Shown here: in pieces, positions 9,323 through 19,090 of the stretch
Position numbering within the stretch: the stretch's first letter is position 1
Layout: each line of letters opens with the position of its first letter
NCBI GenBank assembly: GCA_947095585.1
Contig: OX352762.1
Location: forward strand, 43,076,537 to 43,140,536
Direction of reading: 5' to 3'
Source of the DNA: Nephrocerus scutellatus
Taxonomy: Eukaryota > Arthropoda > Insecta > Diptera > Pipunculidae
Length of the DNA: 64,000 nt
Position numbers and translations under genes: made by a program
Notes under the pieces: generated by a model
Told to the model about the DNA's origin: nothing
Databases searched by the model: none
The model's input: only the letters and a program-made list of their open reading frames with translations

Positions 9323-10867
9323 ATGACTGAACCAATTATTCGCCCATCTGTGCTAAATCCAGAAAATCCGAATGTGGCACCTCCGAATCCAAGACCACCA
9401 GTACAAAATGCTATAGTTAATGCTTCTCCTGAACTGGAAGCTCTGATTGCAGGAATCGCAAGTCGAGTTTGCGTATCGGAATGTAGGAACGTAGTAAATT
9501 CAAATGTTAACCCCAACGAACAATTCAACAGGGCTGTTGACGAAACTATTTACGTCCAGCACAGGAACAATCTTACTGATTTGGACAGGGTCCCCGATGT
9601 AGTAAAAGGTCTCAGGGAATTTTCCGGAACTCCGGGTGAGTTCAGCTCCTGGCGCAAAAGCGTTGAGAGAATATTGAACATTTACGAATTCTCTAGGGGA
9701 ACACCCAAATACTTCGGCATGTTAAATGTCATACGAAATAAAATCACTGGAAACGCTGACGCTATATTGGAGTCATATAACACCCCCCTAAATTGGGAAT
9801 GCATTTCAAAGTGTCTGACACTACATTACGCGGATAGACGTGATGTGGGCACTTTAGAATACCAGATGACGATGCTTGTACAAGGAAGTGAAAACATCGA
9901 GTCCTATTATCAAACGGTTTACAATCATCTGTCCCTTATTCAAAACAAAATCTCGAGCATGGAACTTCCACCCGATGCACTGCATCATTTATCGGAATCA
10001 TACAGAGCGAAGGCCTTAGACACCTTCATAAGAGGTCTCAAAGGAGACTTGCCTAGACTATTAGCTATGCGCGAACCAGTTGATCTACCCACTGCACTCA
10101 ATCTGTGCCAAAAACTAGAAAACCAACAATTTAGATCCAACTGTGCGAACCACAATATTGGAGGAATGCGAAAACCTTCACATCCAGCTCCACCAATTCC
10201 TACACGGAATCACCAACCGTTTTACCCTCAATTGGCGTATCTACCACAACGCCCCATGAACTTTCCACCTCGTCCTCCACCGCGTTTTCAAAACTATCAA
10301 GTTACACACTCTCAACAGCAACCATTCCCAATGAACAATCAACATAACCAAAGATCAAATTTCCAGAACAACAACACCTACTATACCCAACGAAATCATC
10401 AACCCAATAATAATTTTCAAACCAGAGGAGAACCAATGGATACAAGCACCATGAGGACAAATAATGTCAATTACATGAACAGACCAGCACAGCTAGCTAA
10501 AAACTGGCCACCCGCTCCTAAACGACCAATGCTTCCCCCTCAACAATATATACCTCCGAATAAAATGCAAAGAAATTTTCACGTTGAGTCTTCTGCAGTC
10601 GGGCCTCAATTTAATTATCAAATACCAGAAGTACATACCACAATCGAATCCCAAAGTGAAATGAACGATTATTGTGCCATGATCTCTGCCATGAACATCC
10701 AGCCAGACAGTGACCAAACATTCAACGAGTATTTAGACCAACAGAATAATAACAAAACCACTGAACAATGTACAGACTTTGTTGATGTGCATTTTTTAGA
10801 TAAACGAATTCGTCTCTACCATATTTTCAGTGTAGGACGAATGATAATAAGATTCTGCAATTTTTAG
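9323..10867 (+). CDS. gag: gag of element C (errantivirus Gag), intact
   Basis: A 514-codon ORF starting MTEPIIRPSV in a CACA-ATG context. Residues ~85-270 form a capsid-like helical core (VVKGLREFSG, SSWRKS, NVIRNKITG, MLVQGSENI, DTFIRGLKGDLP) homologous to the broken gag of A. Residues ~280-420 are a Pro/Gln/Asn-rich basic tail (PPRPPPRF, many QN pairs) that probably binds RNA; there is no CCHC zinc knuckle, as in other errantiviruses. The frame overlaps the pol frame for 64 nt (10804-10867), so Gag-Pol would need a −1 shift. I see no perfect slippery heptamer; the T-runs near 10824 and 10861 are candidates. Length is close to that usual for gypsy-group Gag. This is the only intact structural gene of the LTR stack. 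Confidence 0.85.
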   Translation: MTEPIIRPSVLNPENPNVAPPNPRPPVQNAIVNASPELEALIAGIASRVCVSECRNVVNSNVNPNEQFNRAVDETIYVQHRNNLTDLDRVPDVVKGLREFSGTPGEFSSWRKSVERILNIYEFSRGTPKYFGMLNVIRNKITGNADAILESYNTPLNWECISKCLTLHYADRRDVGTLEYQMTMLVQGSENIESYYQTVYNHLSLIQNKISSMELPPDALHHLSESYRAKALDTFIRGLKGDLPRLLAMREPVDLPTALNLCQKLENQQFRSNCANHNIGGMRKPSHPAPPIPTRNHQPFYPQLAYLPQRPMNFPPRPPPRFQNYQVTHSQQQPFPMNNQHNQRSNFQNNNTYYTQRNHQPNNNFQTRGEPMDTSTMRTNNVNYMNRPAQLAKNWPPAPKRPMLPPQQYIPPNKMQRNFHVESSAVGPQFNYQIPEVHTTIESQSEMNDYCAMISAMNIQPDSDQTFNEYLDQQNNNKTTEQCTDFVDVHFLDKRIRLYHIFSVGRMIIRFCNF

Positions 10868-12165
10868 TGGACACAGGTTCAAATAAAAATTATATTCAGC
10901 CCAACCTTGTCCGAAACCCTATACCTAATCAGAAAAACTTCCGCGCAAATTCAATTTGCGGCGACATCGAAATCACTCACCATACCATGATTAATTTATT
11001 TGACTCAAGCACAAACATAAAATTTTTCCTTTTACCGTCCCTCAAGTCATTTCAAGCCATTCTTGGCAATGACAGTCTTAAAGAGCTATCTGCCGTCATT
11101 TTCACTAAGGAAAATTACATGATCGTAAATAATAACGTCAAAGTCAGGTTGAGACAGCAAATTTCCGAATCAATCCACAACATAAGAGACGATCATTTGT
11201 CCCAGGATCAAAAGGACAAATTAAACTCTTTGACTATAAGTCATTCCAGTCTATTCGGCGAGCCGAATGAGAAATTAACTTTCACTACCAACGTTAAGGG
11301 TAGAATCCGCACAACCACCGAGGATCCAATTTATTCTAAACACTACCCATACCCCGTAGCACTTAAAGAGGAAATAGATAAACAACTTAATCAATTACTA
11401 AATGACGGAATCATTCGACCCTCAAGGTCTCCGTTTAACTCTCCGGTATGGATTGTACCGAAGAAAGCCGACGCTTCAGGCGAAAAAAAGTACCGCATGG
11501 TAATTGATTACCGAAAGCTTAATTCGGTAACGATCCCCGATCGCTACCCAATTCACGAGACAAACGAGGTTTTAGCCCAACTAGGGAAAAATAAATACTT
11601 TTCGGTGATTGACCTTAAGAGCGGATTTCACCAAATTCCTCTTCACGAGGATGACATCGAGAAAACCTCATTCTCCGTCAATAACGGGAAATATGAGTTC
11701 ACAAGACTACCCTTCGGACTCAAAAACGCGCCGTCTATTTTTCAAAGAGCTCTAGACGACATATTACGTGAGCACATAGGTAAAACATTCTATGTCTATA
11801 TCGATGACATAATTGTGTTCAGTGAGGATGTCAAAACTCACTTTCAAAATCTGGAAAAGATTTTTAAAACTTTACAACAAGCTAACCTCAGGATTCAATT
11901 AGATAAATGCGAATTTCTTAAATCGCAAGTTGAATTCCTAGGATTCATAGTCTCCTCAGAAGGTATAAAGGCAAATCCGGCCAAAGTGGAAGCCATCTCC
12001 AAATTTCCGCATCCAAAAACTCTGAAAGATTTGCGGTCATTCCTTGGTCTGTCGGGATTTTACCGCAGATTCATCAAGGACTATGCTATATTGGCAAAAC
12101 CCCTGACAACCCTTTTAAGAGGGGAGGATGGACGTACGTCCAAACAGCCTCAAGTAAAAAAATAA
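10804..12165 (+). CDS. pol: Protease and reverse transcriptase of element C
   Basis: The frame opens after a stop at 10801-10803, overlapping gag in the −1 phase. Protease DTGS is at 10870-10881 and a late ILGNDSLKEL motif is near 11062. RT follows with YRMVIDYRKLN at about 11491, FSVIDLKSGFHQIP near 11600, LPFGLKNAPS near 11708 and catalytic YIDD at 11797-11808. The thumb and connection (LGFIVSSEGI, LRSFLGLSGFYRRF) run to about 12080. Coding then falls out of frame in an A-run near 12157-12163, just before RNase H. All key RT residues are present, and the break is a single small indel in a homopolymer. Confidence 0.85.
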   Translation, partial: TNSSLPYFQCRTNDNKILQFLVDTGSNKNYIQPNLVRNPIPNQKNFRANSICGDIEITHHTMINLFDSSTNIKFFLLPSLKSFQAILGNDSLKELSAVIFTKENYMIVNNNVKVRLRQQISESIHNIRDDHLSQDQKDKLNSLTISHSSLFGEPNEKLTFTTNVKGRIRTTTEDPIYSKHYPYPVALKEEIDKQLNQLLNDGIIRPSRSPFNSPVWIVPKKADASGEKKYRMVIDYRKLNSVTIPDRYPIHETNEVLAQLGKNKYFSVIDLKSGFHQIPLHEDDIEKTSFSVNNGKYEFTRLPFGLKNAPSIFQRALDDILREHIGKTFYVYIDDIIVFSEDVKTHFQNLEKIFKTLQQANLRIQLDKCEFLKSQVEFLGFIVSSEGIKANPAKVEAISKFPHPKTLKDLRSFLGLSGFYRRFIKDYAILAKPLTTLLRGEDGRTSKQPQVKK

Positions 12166-12170
12166 TAAAT

Positions 12171-12644
12171 TTGACGGAAGCAGCAATAGATGCATTTAAT
12201 AAAATTAAAAATTCGCTGATTTCAGAAGACGTTATCCTCACGTTTCCTGATTTTAAAAAAGAATTTCACCTGACAACCGATGCGTCAGACTACGCCATTG
12301 GCGCTGTATTGTCGCAAGATAATAAACCAATTACTTTTATATCAAGAACTCTTAATGAAGCGGAAGAACACTACGCCGCTAACGAAAAAGAGATGTTGGC
12401 CATAGTATGGGCCCTTAATTCATTAAGAAGCTATCTGTATGGCCCAACTAAACTCAAGATTTTTACAGACCACCAGCCATTGACGTATGCGTTGAGCAAT
12501 AAGAACACCAATCATAAAATGAAACGATGGAAGGCTATACTCGAAGAGTACAACTACGAGTTGAAATATACGCCTGGTAAATCCAACGTCGTTGCCAATG
12601 CATTATCTAGCCACGAAATAGCCAAATTAATTCTCTCACAGTAA
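12171..12644 (+). pseudogene. pol: RNase H of element C
   Basis: Ty3-type RNase H in a frame shifted against RT. TTDASDYAIGAVLSQ is at about 12276, NEKEMLAIVWAL near 12382, TDHQPLTYAL near 12467, and the tether ends with NVVANALS near 12589. Catalytic Asp, Glu and Asp positions are kept. The frame stops at 12644 after a further shift near 12630; a TAA near 12684 interrupts the stretch leading to integrase. Confidence 0.8.
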
Positions 12645-12689
12645 CTCAACATAGCGACGAAAGCTCCGGCCAGAATCTAATCTAAATTG

Positions 12690-13918
12690 TAGACGCACCC
12701 CTAAATGTGTTTAAAAATCAAATTATTCTAAATGTAGGAAATACTCCCTCATACCAATTTCAAATAGTTTTCCCCACCTATAATCGCCATACTATTACAG
12801 AGCCTGAATACACTCAAGAAAACTTAACAAAAATATTTAAGAAATATCTCAACCCTTCAGTCACTAATGGACTTAAAACAGAAGAACGAATTCTGGGCAT
12901 GGTCCAAGAAATACATCCAGTACACTTCAAACAGTATCGGACACGCTTCGCAAGGTCAATAGTCACTGATCTAACTGACGAGAACCAACAAGAAGCAGTG
13001 ATAATTGAAGAGCATAACCGTGCTCATCGAAACGCTCGTGAGAACAAATTCCAAATCTTACAAAGCTTTTACTTTCCCCAAATGAAAGCTAAAATAGATA
13101 AAGTAACGAAATTGTGTAAAGTGTGCAAAGAACACAAGTATGATCGACACCCCAATAAACCCCAAATTCAATCGACCCCTATTCCAGAATAGCCCGGCCA
13201 AATTATCCATATTGACATTTACTTTACCGACAAAAAAATCATTTTAACTGCAATAGACAAATTTTCCAAGTACGCCTTAGCCAAAATACTAAAATCAAGA
13301 GCCTCAGAGGATATTAAACAACCTCTCAGAGAATTGGTATTAGCGTTCGGAGTCCCACAAACTATTGTTATGGACAATGAAAAATCCTTGGCTTCAAGTT
13401 CCATAACCTTCATGTTGCAAGACATGTTCGGCGTAAAAGTCTTTAGAGCTCCCCCTTACACAAGTTCGGCAAATGGACAAATCGAAAGATTCCACTCAAC
13501 ACTCTCCGAAGTAATCCGTTGTCTCAAAACGGATAACACACATAAAACATTTTCAGAGTTACTTGATAGATCTATCTACGAGTACAATCGATCCGTACAC
13601 TCTACAACTGGTAAAAAACCAATCGATACATTTTTCGGGAAACAATTGCTTAACAACCCAGAAGAACTCATACGCGTAAGACAGGAAAATATGCAGAGAA
13701 TAGAAAATAAACAACAAACTGACTTAGAGTATCACAACAGGAAGAAAGACCCTATAAAAAATTATTCTGTAGGAGAAACAATATACGTAAAAAATAACAA
13801 AAGAATAGGAAACAAATTAAACCCCAGATACAGAAAAGAGGTAGTAGTTGAAAACAGAAATTCCACAATAGTAACAAAATCCGGTAAAATAATTCACAAG
13901 AGTTTAATTAAAAACTAA
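12690..13918 (+). pseudogene. pol: Integrase of element C, one nonsense codon
   Basis: A single frame carries the whole integrase. The HHCC zinc domain has H and H near 13012-13027 (EHNRAHR) and C and C near 13114-13126 (CKVCKEHK). The catalytic core has Asp at about 13213 (HIDIYF), Asp at about 13372 (VMDNEKS) and Glu at about 13485 (QIERFHS), giving the D,D(35)E layout. A basic C-terminal domain runs to the stop at 13916-13918. One TAG at 13190-13192 lies between the zinc domain and the core. The gene end overlaps the region just before the env splice acceptor. Confidence 0.85.
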
Positions 13919-13933
13919 TTTTTCTTTTGCCAG
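13919..13933 (+). other. Candidate 3' splice site for env mRNA of element C
   Basis: A T-rich tract (TTTTTCTTTTGC) runs into CAG at 13931-13933, a textbook acceptor, immediately after the pol stop codon. The env frame downstream has no ATG between its upstream stop (13905-13907) and the hydrophobic leader, so a spliced-in start codon is needed. Confidence 0.55.
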
Positions 13934-15363
13934 CCTATTACTTGTGCCCTTGAGCACTGCAACCGTTCAAATACTAGATTATACAAATTCTCAACTAATC
14001 AAGATCAGCACAGGAAGTGCGAAGGTTCAGAGCGGATCTTTCAAAATAATTCACACAGTTAACGTAGAATCCTACCAAGACCTTGTCAACACTATAGAAA
14101 AAAACATTATATCCGTTGTAAAACCCGATCATCCTCTACACGATATCCTCTCCTTCGAAACACTACGAATAAAAGATTATTTAGGTAGATTAAGAATAAA
14201 TAACAGAAATAAAAGATCATTAGATTTCATTGGTAGTACGTGGAAATGGATCGCGGGAAACCCGGATCATCATGATTACGAAATTTTAACCGACAAAATG
14301 AATAATGTATTGCAAAACAACAATAATCAAGTTGTGATTAATAGGATAACATTAGACAAGATAAACGAAGTTACAAACATGTCCAATCACATTTTAAAAA
14401 TAATAAAAGAAAAAGAAAGTGTAACAAGTAGTTTAATTTTTGGAATGAAATATAAATTAGAATTAGTTAAGGAAGAAATCGTAAACATTGCATATGCAAT
14501 ACATTGGGCCAAAGCCAACATTGTAAATTCGTTCATACTTTCAAACAACGAAATAAATATAACCGAAATTATAATTAAGCAAGAGCATTTTCCATATGTT
14601 AATCTAGACGAAGCATTAGAATTTGCAAATGTAAAGATAGCTTCCAATAATAAAGATATAGTTTACATATTAGATTAAAATTTGTAATATTATGATGCTT
14701 AAAGCTGTTAAAAAAATTGATAAAGTTAACAAAATACCATATGAATCAATACTAGAATGTAGCAAACAAATTTATGGTTTAATAAAAGATTGTAAAACAT
14801 TTAATAACTTAGCAATATGTAATAGAAATAGTATAATAGATATAAGTAATTCAACCTGTATACCCAGACTGCTCAATAGTAAACAAGCTAATTGCACCCT
14901 CATCAACAATCAGCACATACCAAGCATAGACGAAGTATCAGCAGGAGTATTACTATTGAACCAATACGATGGAACAGTAACTATCAACGATGAAACAATA
15001 GAATTAAACGGAACATACGTCATTCGCCACACAAATGCTACAATACAAATTGATGGACAAGAAATAAGAAACACCGAATTAATTATTCATCAACCAATGC
15101 CAGCAATACTTCAACCGACTTCTCTTCCAAATAAACTCGAAGAAATGCTGTCACTACAGATGTTAAAGCAGCTCTACAATAAGGGAACATCAAAGATTGA
15201 AATATTAGAGAAGGAAAATAGAATCGGCACAGTAACAAATATTGGATTGATAATCGTCATACTCATAGTTGCAACAGAATCAGCAAAAAAGATGATCAGC
15301 AAACGCATTAAGCCTGAAAAAAAGATGTTCAACAACCCATACATTCAACATCAACAACCATAG
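13934..15363 (+). pseudogene. env: env of element C, one frameshift
   Basis: The frame runs from the acceptor to 14678, then continues in another frame from about 14692 to 15363. It starts with a hydrophobic leader (LLLVPLS) suited to a signal peptide. The furin-type cleavage site RNKR is at 14205-14216, followed by the errantivirus signature SLDFIGS and WIAGNPD, the likely fusion-peptide region. The TM subunit has several Cys residues (ILECSK, KDCKTF, AICNR, STCIPR, ANCTL) and N-glycosylation sites. A membrane anchor, IGLIIVILIVAT, is at about 15241-15276, followed by a basic cytoplasmic tail. The break near 14676-14691 separates the fusion domain from the anchor, so this copy makes no full-length envelope. 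Related to baculovirus F-like proteins by family knowledge. Confidence 0.85.
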
Positions 15364-15423
15364 GTATCGAAGATATCCCAAATCTCCTAAAAGCATCAAA
15401 ATCGAACGAGGACGTTCGAACCT

Positions 15424-15434
15424 AAGGATGGAGG
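15424..15434 (+). promoter_or_regulatory. Polypurine tract of element C
   Basis: AAGGATGGAGG directly precedes the AGTTAAC start of the 3' LTR, the position and composition expected for the plus-strand primer. Confidence 0.8.
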
Positions 15435-15719
15435 AGTTAACGACAATCAGATTACAACACCATCAGCGACACGCGCAACATAGGTTCACACAGGTTCACA
15501 CAGTGGCGGACATAGACATATCGTCAGCAGATATGTAATACTTCGAATTGCTTGGATGCATGAACGCGAAATGTACCGTGGGAACTATGCTGAGCGAGCA
15601 GTTCTGGCTAGGTTTCATTATTAGATTAAATAAATTTGTAATTCATTTATTAAGTGGCCGTGAAGGCATAAAGAATAAAGTATTTCTTTTATTACAATTA
15701 AAGGTTAAATTGTTTAATT
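15435..15719 (+). repeat. 3' LTR of element C
   Basis: 285 bp from AGTTAACGAC to TTTAATT, bounded by the polypurine tract and the TATA duplication. It contains a duplicated GGTTCACACA near 15483 and AATAAA-type signals near 15629 and 15675. It differs from the 5' end of the same element beyond the first ~23 bp. Confidence 0.8.
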
Positions 15720-16099
15720 TATATAACAAAACTATTTCAAGTGCATCGATGACGATGCACTGCATTATTAAATACATATTTTCTATTAGTAGATAAGAAA
15801 CTTACATTGTTAGATTCACTATAAAAGAGGTAGATTTTACCAAATAAAGACAGAGTTAATCATACATTCAGATTGAACGTATCTTTTTCTTTCAAACCAC
15901 ACGCCTTGCTGGGATTTTGATCCTGACTGCAAAGCAAGCTGAGTGCAGTTTACCGCTTCGCATCTGTACAAGTACACACTCATACTTACACTTGACTGTA
16001 ATACCATACCGTTCTCACAGCAAACTACACTATAACATTTTTGTACTTGACGGCAGTTTTACTATTACAGTGTTCCAATAATCAGTACGTGGCATATCT
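15720..16099 (+). repeat. 3' LTR of element B, right part
   Basis: Continues the B LTR after the TATA duplication. It matches 2812-3162 except for a ~29-bp insertion near 15974-16002. It ends at GGCATATCT, where pol of element A resumes (QGIIGFDLL, a protease C-terminal motif). Confidence 0.85.
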
Positions 16100-17215
16100 C
16101 AAGGAATAATCGGTTTTGATCTTCTAAAAGAAGTAAGTGCTAAAATAGATACCAAAAGTGGTACTCTTACCTACAACGAAAACCAGGAGAAACTACTGTA
16201 TTTATACTGTAAGGATGTAAATAACATTACCATGGGAACTAAAACAAAAACAGACGAGCAGTTGGCTTTGATACTAAAGAAGCACTCAAAAACATTCGCT
16301 GACCCCACTGAATCCCTCCCATTTAATACAAATGTCATAGCGACCATTCGAACAAAATATGATGTATCGCCGTATAATAACCCCATCTGGGTAGTCAATA
16401 AGAAAGGCATTGACGAAGAAGGAGTGCAGAAAAAACGATTGGTCACAGATTTTAGGAAGTTAAACGAAAAAACTATAAGTAACCGATACCCAATCCCCGA
16501 TACATCAGTCATTCTCGCGAATTTGGGTCAATCAGTTTTCTATACGACTCTGGATTTAAAATACGGGTTCCACCAAATTAAATTAGCAGAGCGTGATAGG
16601 GAAAAGACTGCATTTAGCATTAATAACGGAAAATTCGAATTTAATAGGTTACCGTTTGGTCTGAAAAATGCACCAAGTATATTTCAAAGAACAATCGATG
16701 ATATACTTAGGGAAGAGATAGATAACAGTGGCCATGTTTACATTGACGACGTAATCGTTTTTTCTAAAACCGAGGAACAGCACCTCAAAGATGTAGATAG
16801 AGCTCTCAGCAAACTCTTCCAAGCTAATATACGCGTTTCATTAGAGAAATCAAAATTCTTTAAGACAGAAGTCGAGTTCTTAGGATTTCTAGTTTCTACA
16901 AAAGGAATCAAGACATGTCCAGAAAAGGTTAGGGATATTGTTAACTATGCTATCCCAAAACCATTACGTACTCTACGTGCATTTTTAGGACTCGCCGGAT
17001 ACTATTGGCGATTCGTTAAAGACTACGCGACGTTAACAAAACCCATCACTAAATACCTTCGAGGCGAAAACGGAAACGTAAGTGCAAGACAGTCAAAGAA
17101 TATGCCCATAGAACTAGACGAAGAGGCCATGGACGCCTTCAGTACAGTAAAGAAAATTTTAGCCTCTGAAGATGTCCTTCTTTTATACCCTGACTTAACA
17201 AACCATTTGACTTAA
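16100..17215 (+). pseudogene. pol: Protease tail and reverse transcriptase of element A, internal deletion
   Basis: Pol of A resumes directly after B with the protease end IIGFDLL (about 16106). RT then shows RLVTDFRKLN near 16438, YTTLDLKYGFHQI near 16541, LPFGLKNAPS near 16650 and catalytic YIDD at about 16739-16750. Compared with C, ~40 residues are missing at about 16350-16370, between the ATIRT segment and SPYNNPIWVV, so the N-terminal fingers are shortened. The frame is lost at about 17210, just before RNase H. The protease active site is absent; it was lost at the B junction or lies in deleted sequence. Confidence 0.8.
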
Positions 17216-17715
17216 CGACGGACGCATCTTCTCAAGCGTTCGGCGCTGTACTGTCACAAGATGGACGACCGGTTTCGATGATATCAAGAACACTTTCTAA
17301 AACAGAAGAAAATTATGCAACAAATGAAAGAGAACTTCCCGCAATCGTGTGGTCTTTGCAAAAACTCCGCAACTACCTGTATGGAGTACGTCAGCTAAAT
17401 ATATTTACTGATCACCAACCACTGACATTCGCTATCTCTGACAAGAGTTGTAACGCAAAAATTAAGAGTTGGAGATCCTTTATAGAGGATTTTTCAAATA
17501 AATTCTTTTATAAACCAGGGAAGAAGAATTTTGTTGCAGACGGGCTCTCAAGACAAATGATTTACACGACAATACAGACGGAAACAGACGGCATGACAGC
17601 ACATAGCGAAAAGTCACTCAATGAAACTATCCCTAGCGTACAGAATCCACTTAATTGTTTTAGAAATCAAATAATAATTAGAGAAGGAACCGAGCAAACT
17701 AAACTACGAAATTGA
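17216..17715 (+). pseudogene. pol: RNase H of element A
   Basis: After the frameshift, RNase H continues with TTDASSQAFGAVLSQ near 17215, NERELPAIVWSL near 17323, TDHQPLTFAI near 17407 and FVADGLSR near 17530. The usual LAI is changed to PAI. The frame ends at 17715, and the sequence jumps from the tether straight to the integrase core. Confidence 0.75.
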
Positions 17716-18221
17716 AAAAACCCCCTTACCACTTAATGCCGGTGAAGTACATGGACAATTCGAATTTTTTAACATGTATAGACAAGTTTTCAAAATTTGT
17801 TATGGTGATACCAATAAAATCAGGAGCAATTGTCGAAATTAAGGATCCAATTTTACAAATTTTAACTTTTTTCAAAAACACTAAGACTATTGTCTGCGAT
17901 AACGAGAAGTCTTTTAATTCCCAGACTATCAAAACCTTATTGAGAGATCATTTTGATATCGAAATTTTTGCGGTTCCACCTTTTCACAGTTCCTCAAACG
18001 GTCAGGTAGAGAGATTCCATTGCTCCTTATCAGAAATAGCTAGATGCATCAAATCAGAAAAAAACATTAATGACACAACTTAATTGATTTTGTTGGCAAC
18101 AGTTGAATATAATAAAACAATTCACTCAGTCACAAATTATAAATCAATCGATATTATCCACTCAATGCCTTTAAGCTTACAGGAAGAAATCGCAGACAAA
18201 ATTTCCGAGAAACAAAATTGA
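17716..18221 (+). pseudogene. pol: Integrase core remnant of element A, zinc domain deleted
   Basis: Only the catalytic core is present: Asp near 17752 (YMDNSNF), Asp near 17899 (VCDNEKSF) and Glu near 18009 (QVERFHC). By comparison with C, about 140 residues including the HHCC zinc domain are missing between the RNase H tether and this point. A stop at 18081-18083 interrupts the core, and the C-terminal domain degrades after about 18220. It could not act as an integrase. Confidence 0.75.
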
Positions 18222-18307
18222 GACTTGAGCTACCAAAATAAAGGTAGGAAAACGGTAACGTATAAAAAAGGTGACAAAGGTCGGCCGAGAACTCAATTAA
18301 TATTAGT

Positions 18308-18905
18308 TTAAGCGATATAATCTCAAGTTCAAAACTAAAAGTTATGCAAAATAATGATGTTTTACTATTTTTTATTAAGTACCCTAAAATTAAAAATATT
18401 TGTACCAAAATAAACATCTACCCCGTCGTGCGAAACAACACCATTCTTCAATTTGAATCAGATACCGTGGCAAAATGTGCCAATTCGTACATTCCTATCC
18501 TGAACTGCAGGAAGGCAATCTACTCATCATTCTGCGAGTTAGGTCGCTCGGAGTCTTGTTTGCAGCAGCTGATGAACCAAACTACGGTAACATGCGGAAC
18601 AATATCGGCGCACCATATTGAGCCAGTCAACGTAATTAATGACGGCATTTTAATTATTAACAACCAGATTGCTTCAATAGAGGATGAGAACGAACAACCA
18701 GTACAGGTAAATGGTACCTTTGTAGTTATGTTCAAGAACCAGGTCAAAATTAATGGAGTTACATTTACAAACACTCATCAAACCGACCAGCCGACTCCTG
18801 AGGCCCATTGGACTCACGTCCTACACTTGACAAACCATACGACAATTTTATCCTTACTCTATCTTCACGAAATGCACGGGGAAAATTTAAAACAAATTAC
18901 GTCAT
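18308..18905 (+). pseudogene. env: env remnant of element A (C-terminal half)
   Basis: The best open stretch starts at 18344. It encodes a segment matching the TM part of errantivirus Env: Cys-rich spacing (AKCANSY, LNCRKA, SFCELG, ESCLQQ, VTCGTI) and IIEPVN/GILIINN motifs that parallel the C element env near 14890-15000. The surface subunit, cleavage site and signal peptide are missing. The end is lost in a 27-bp minisatellite, so there is no membrane anchor. Confidence 0.65.
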
Positions 18906-19090
18906 TGAGACAGACAGAAAAATTAATAGCGATCATCCAGACAGAACAATTAATAGAGATCATCCAGACACAACAATTAATAACGATCATCCAGACAGAA
19001 CAATTAATAGCGATCATCCAGACAGAACAATTAAATCGATCATCCAGACACAACAAATAATAGCAATCATCCAGACACAACATTAAATTC
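18906..19090 (+). repeat. 27-bp minisatellite at the env/3' LTR junction of A
   Basis: About six copies of a 27-bp unit, GATCATCCAGACAGAACAAT plus TAATAGC, run from about 18910 to 19090. Some units are shortened. Translated in the env frame they give a 9-residue repeat (IIQTEQLIA type). The last unit merges into the start of the 3' LTR similarity; the 5' LTR has only one unit. The repeat occupies the place where a polypurine tract and LTR start should be. Confidence 0.85.

Larger units (their letters stand above)
8685..15719 (+). mobile_element. Element C: errantivirus (gypsy group) with gag, pol and env, inserted in B's 3' LTR
   Basis: The ends are fixed by the interruption of B's LTR and by a 4-bp duplication: TATA at 8681-8684 and at 15720-15723. 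The uninterrupted site in B's 5' LTR (about 2812-2819) reads ATTGTATATAAC. Both LTR-like ends start AGTTAACGAC, as gypsy LTRs do, and the 3' end is ...TTTAATT. TATA-type targets are typical of errantiviruses. Contents in order: leader, gag 9323-10867, pol 10804-13918 (−1 frame), env 13934-15363. Gag is intact; pol has two frameshifts and two stops, and env has one frameshift. It is the youngest insertion in the stack by nesting. Confidence 0.9.
2556..16099 (+). mobile_element. Element B: 412/mdg1-like Ty3/gypsy retrotransposon inserted in A
   Basis: B splits A between its gag end and protease. LTR similarity is seen between 2754-3162 and 8623-8684 plus 15720-16099, the gap being element C. 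The 5' LTR probably starts at about 2556 (TGTAGTGTATATCC, a TG start like 412/mdg1 LTRs), which would mean the 3' LTR has lost its first ~200 bp together with the polypurine tract. Internal order is a small ORF (3391-3570), gag (3714-4880), protease (4965-5540), RT and RNase H (5541-7169) and integrase (7139-8640). There is no env. I did not find a convincing primer binding site after the 5' LTR. Confidence 0.75.

Noticed and set aside
10820..10867. Canonical −1 slippery heptamer at the gag-pol overlap of C
   Set aside because: T-runs are present near 10824 and 10861, but none fits X XXY YYZ in the gag phase, so I report only the overlap.
14387..14647. Minus-strand ORF with hydrophobic stretches inside env of C
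   Set aside because: Shadow of the env coding frame; no independent signal.
15548..15796. 82-codon ORF in the 3' LTR of C running into B's LTR
   Set aside because: It crosses the C/B insertion junction and the TATA duplication, so it is accidental.
18906..19090. Regular 27-bp repeats as a CRISPR-like array
   Set aside because: The units are directly adjacent with no unique spacers, and the context is a eukaryotic retrotransposon.
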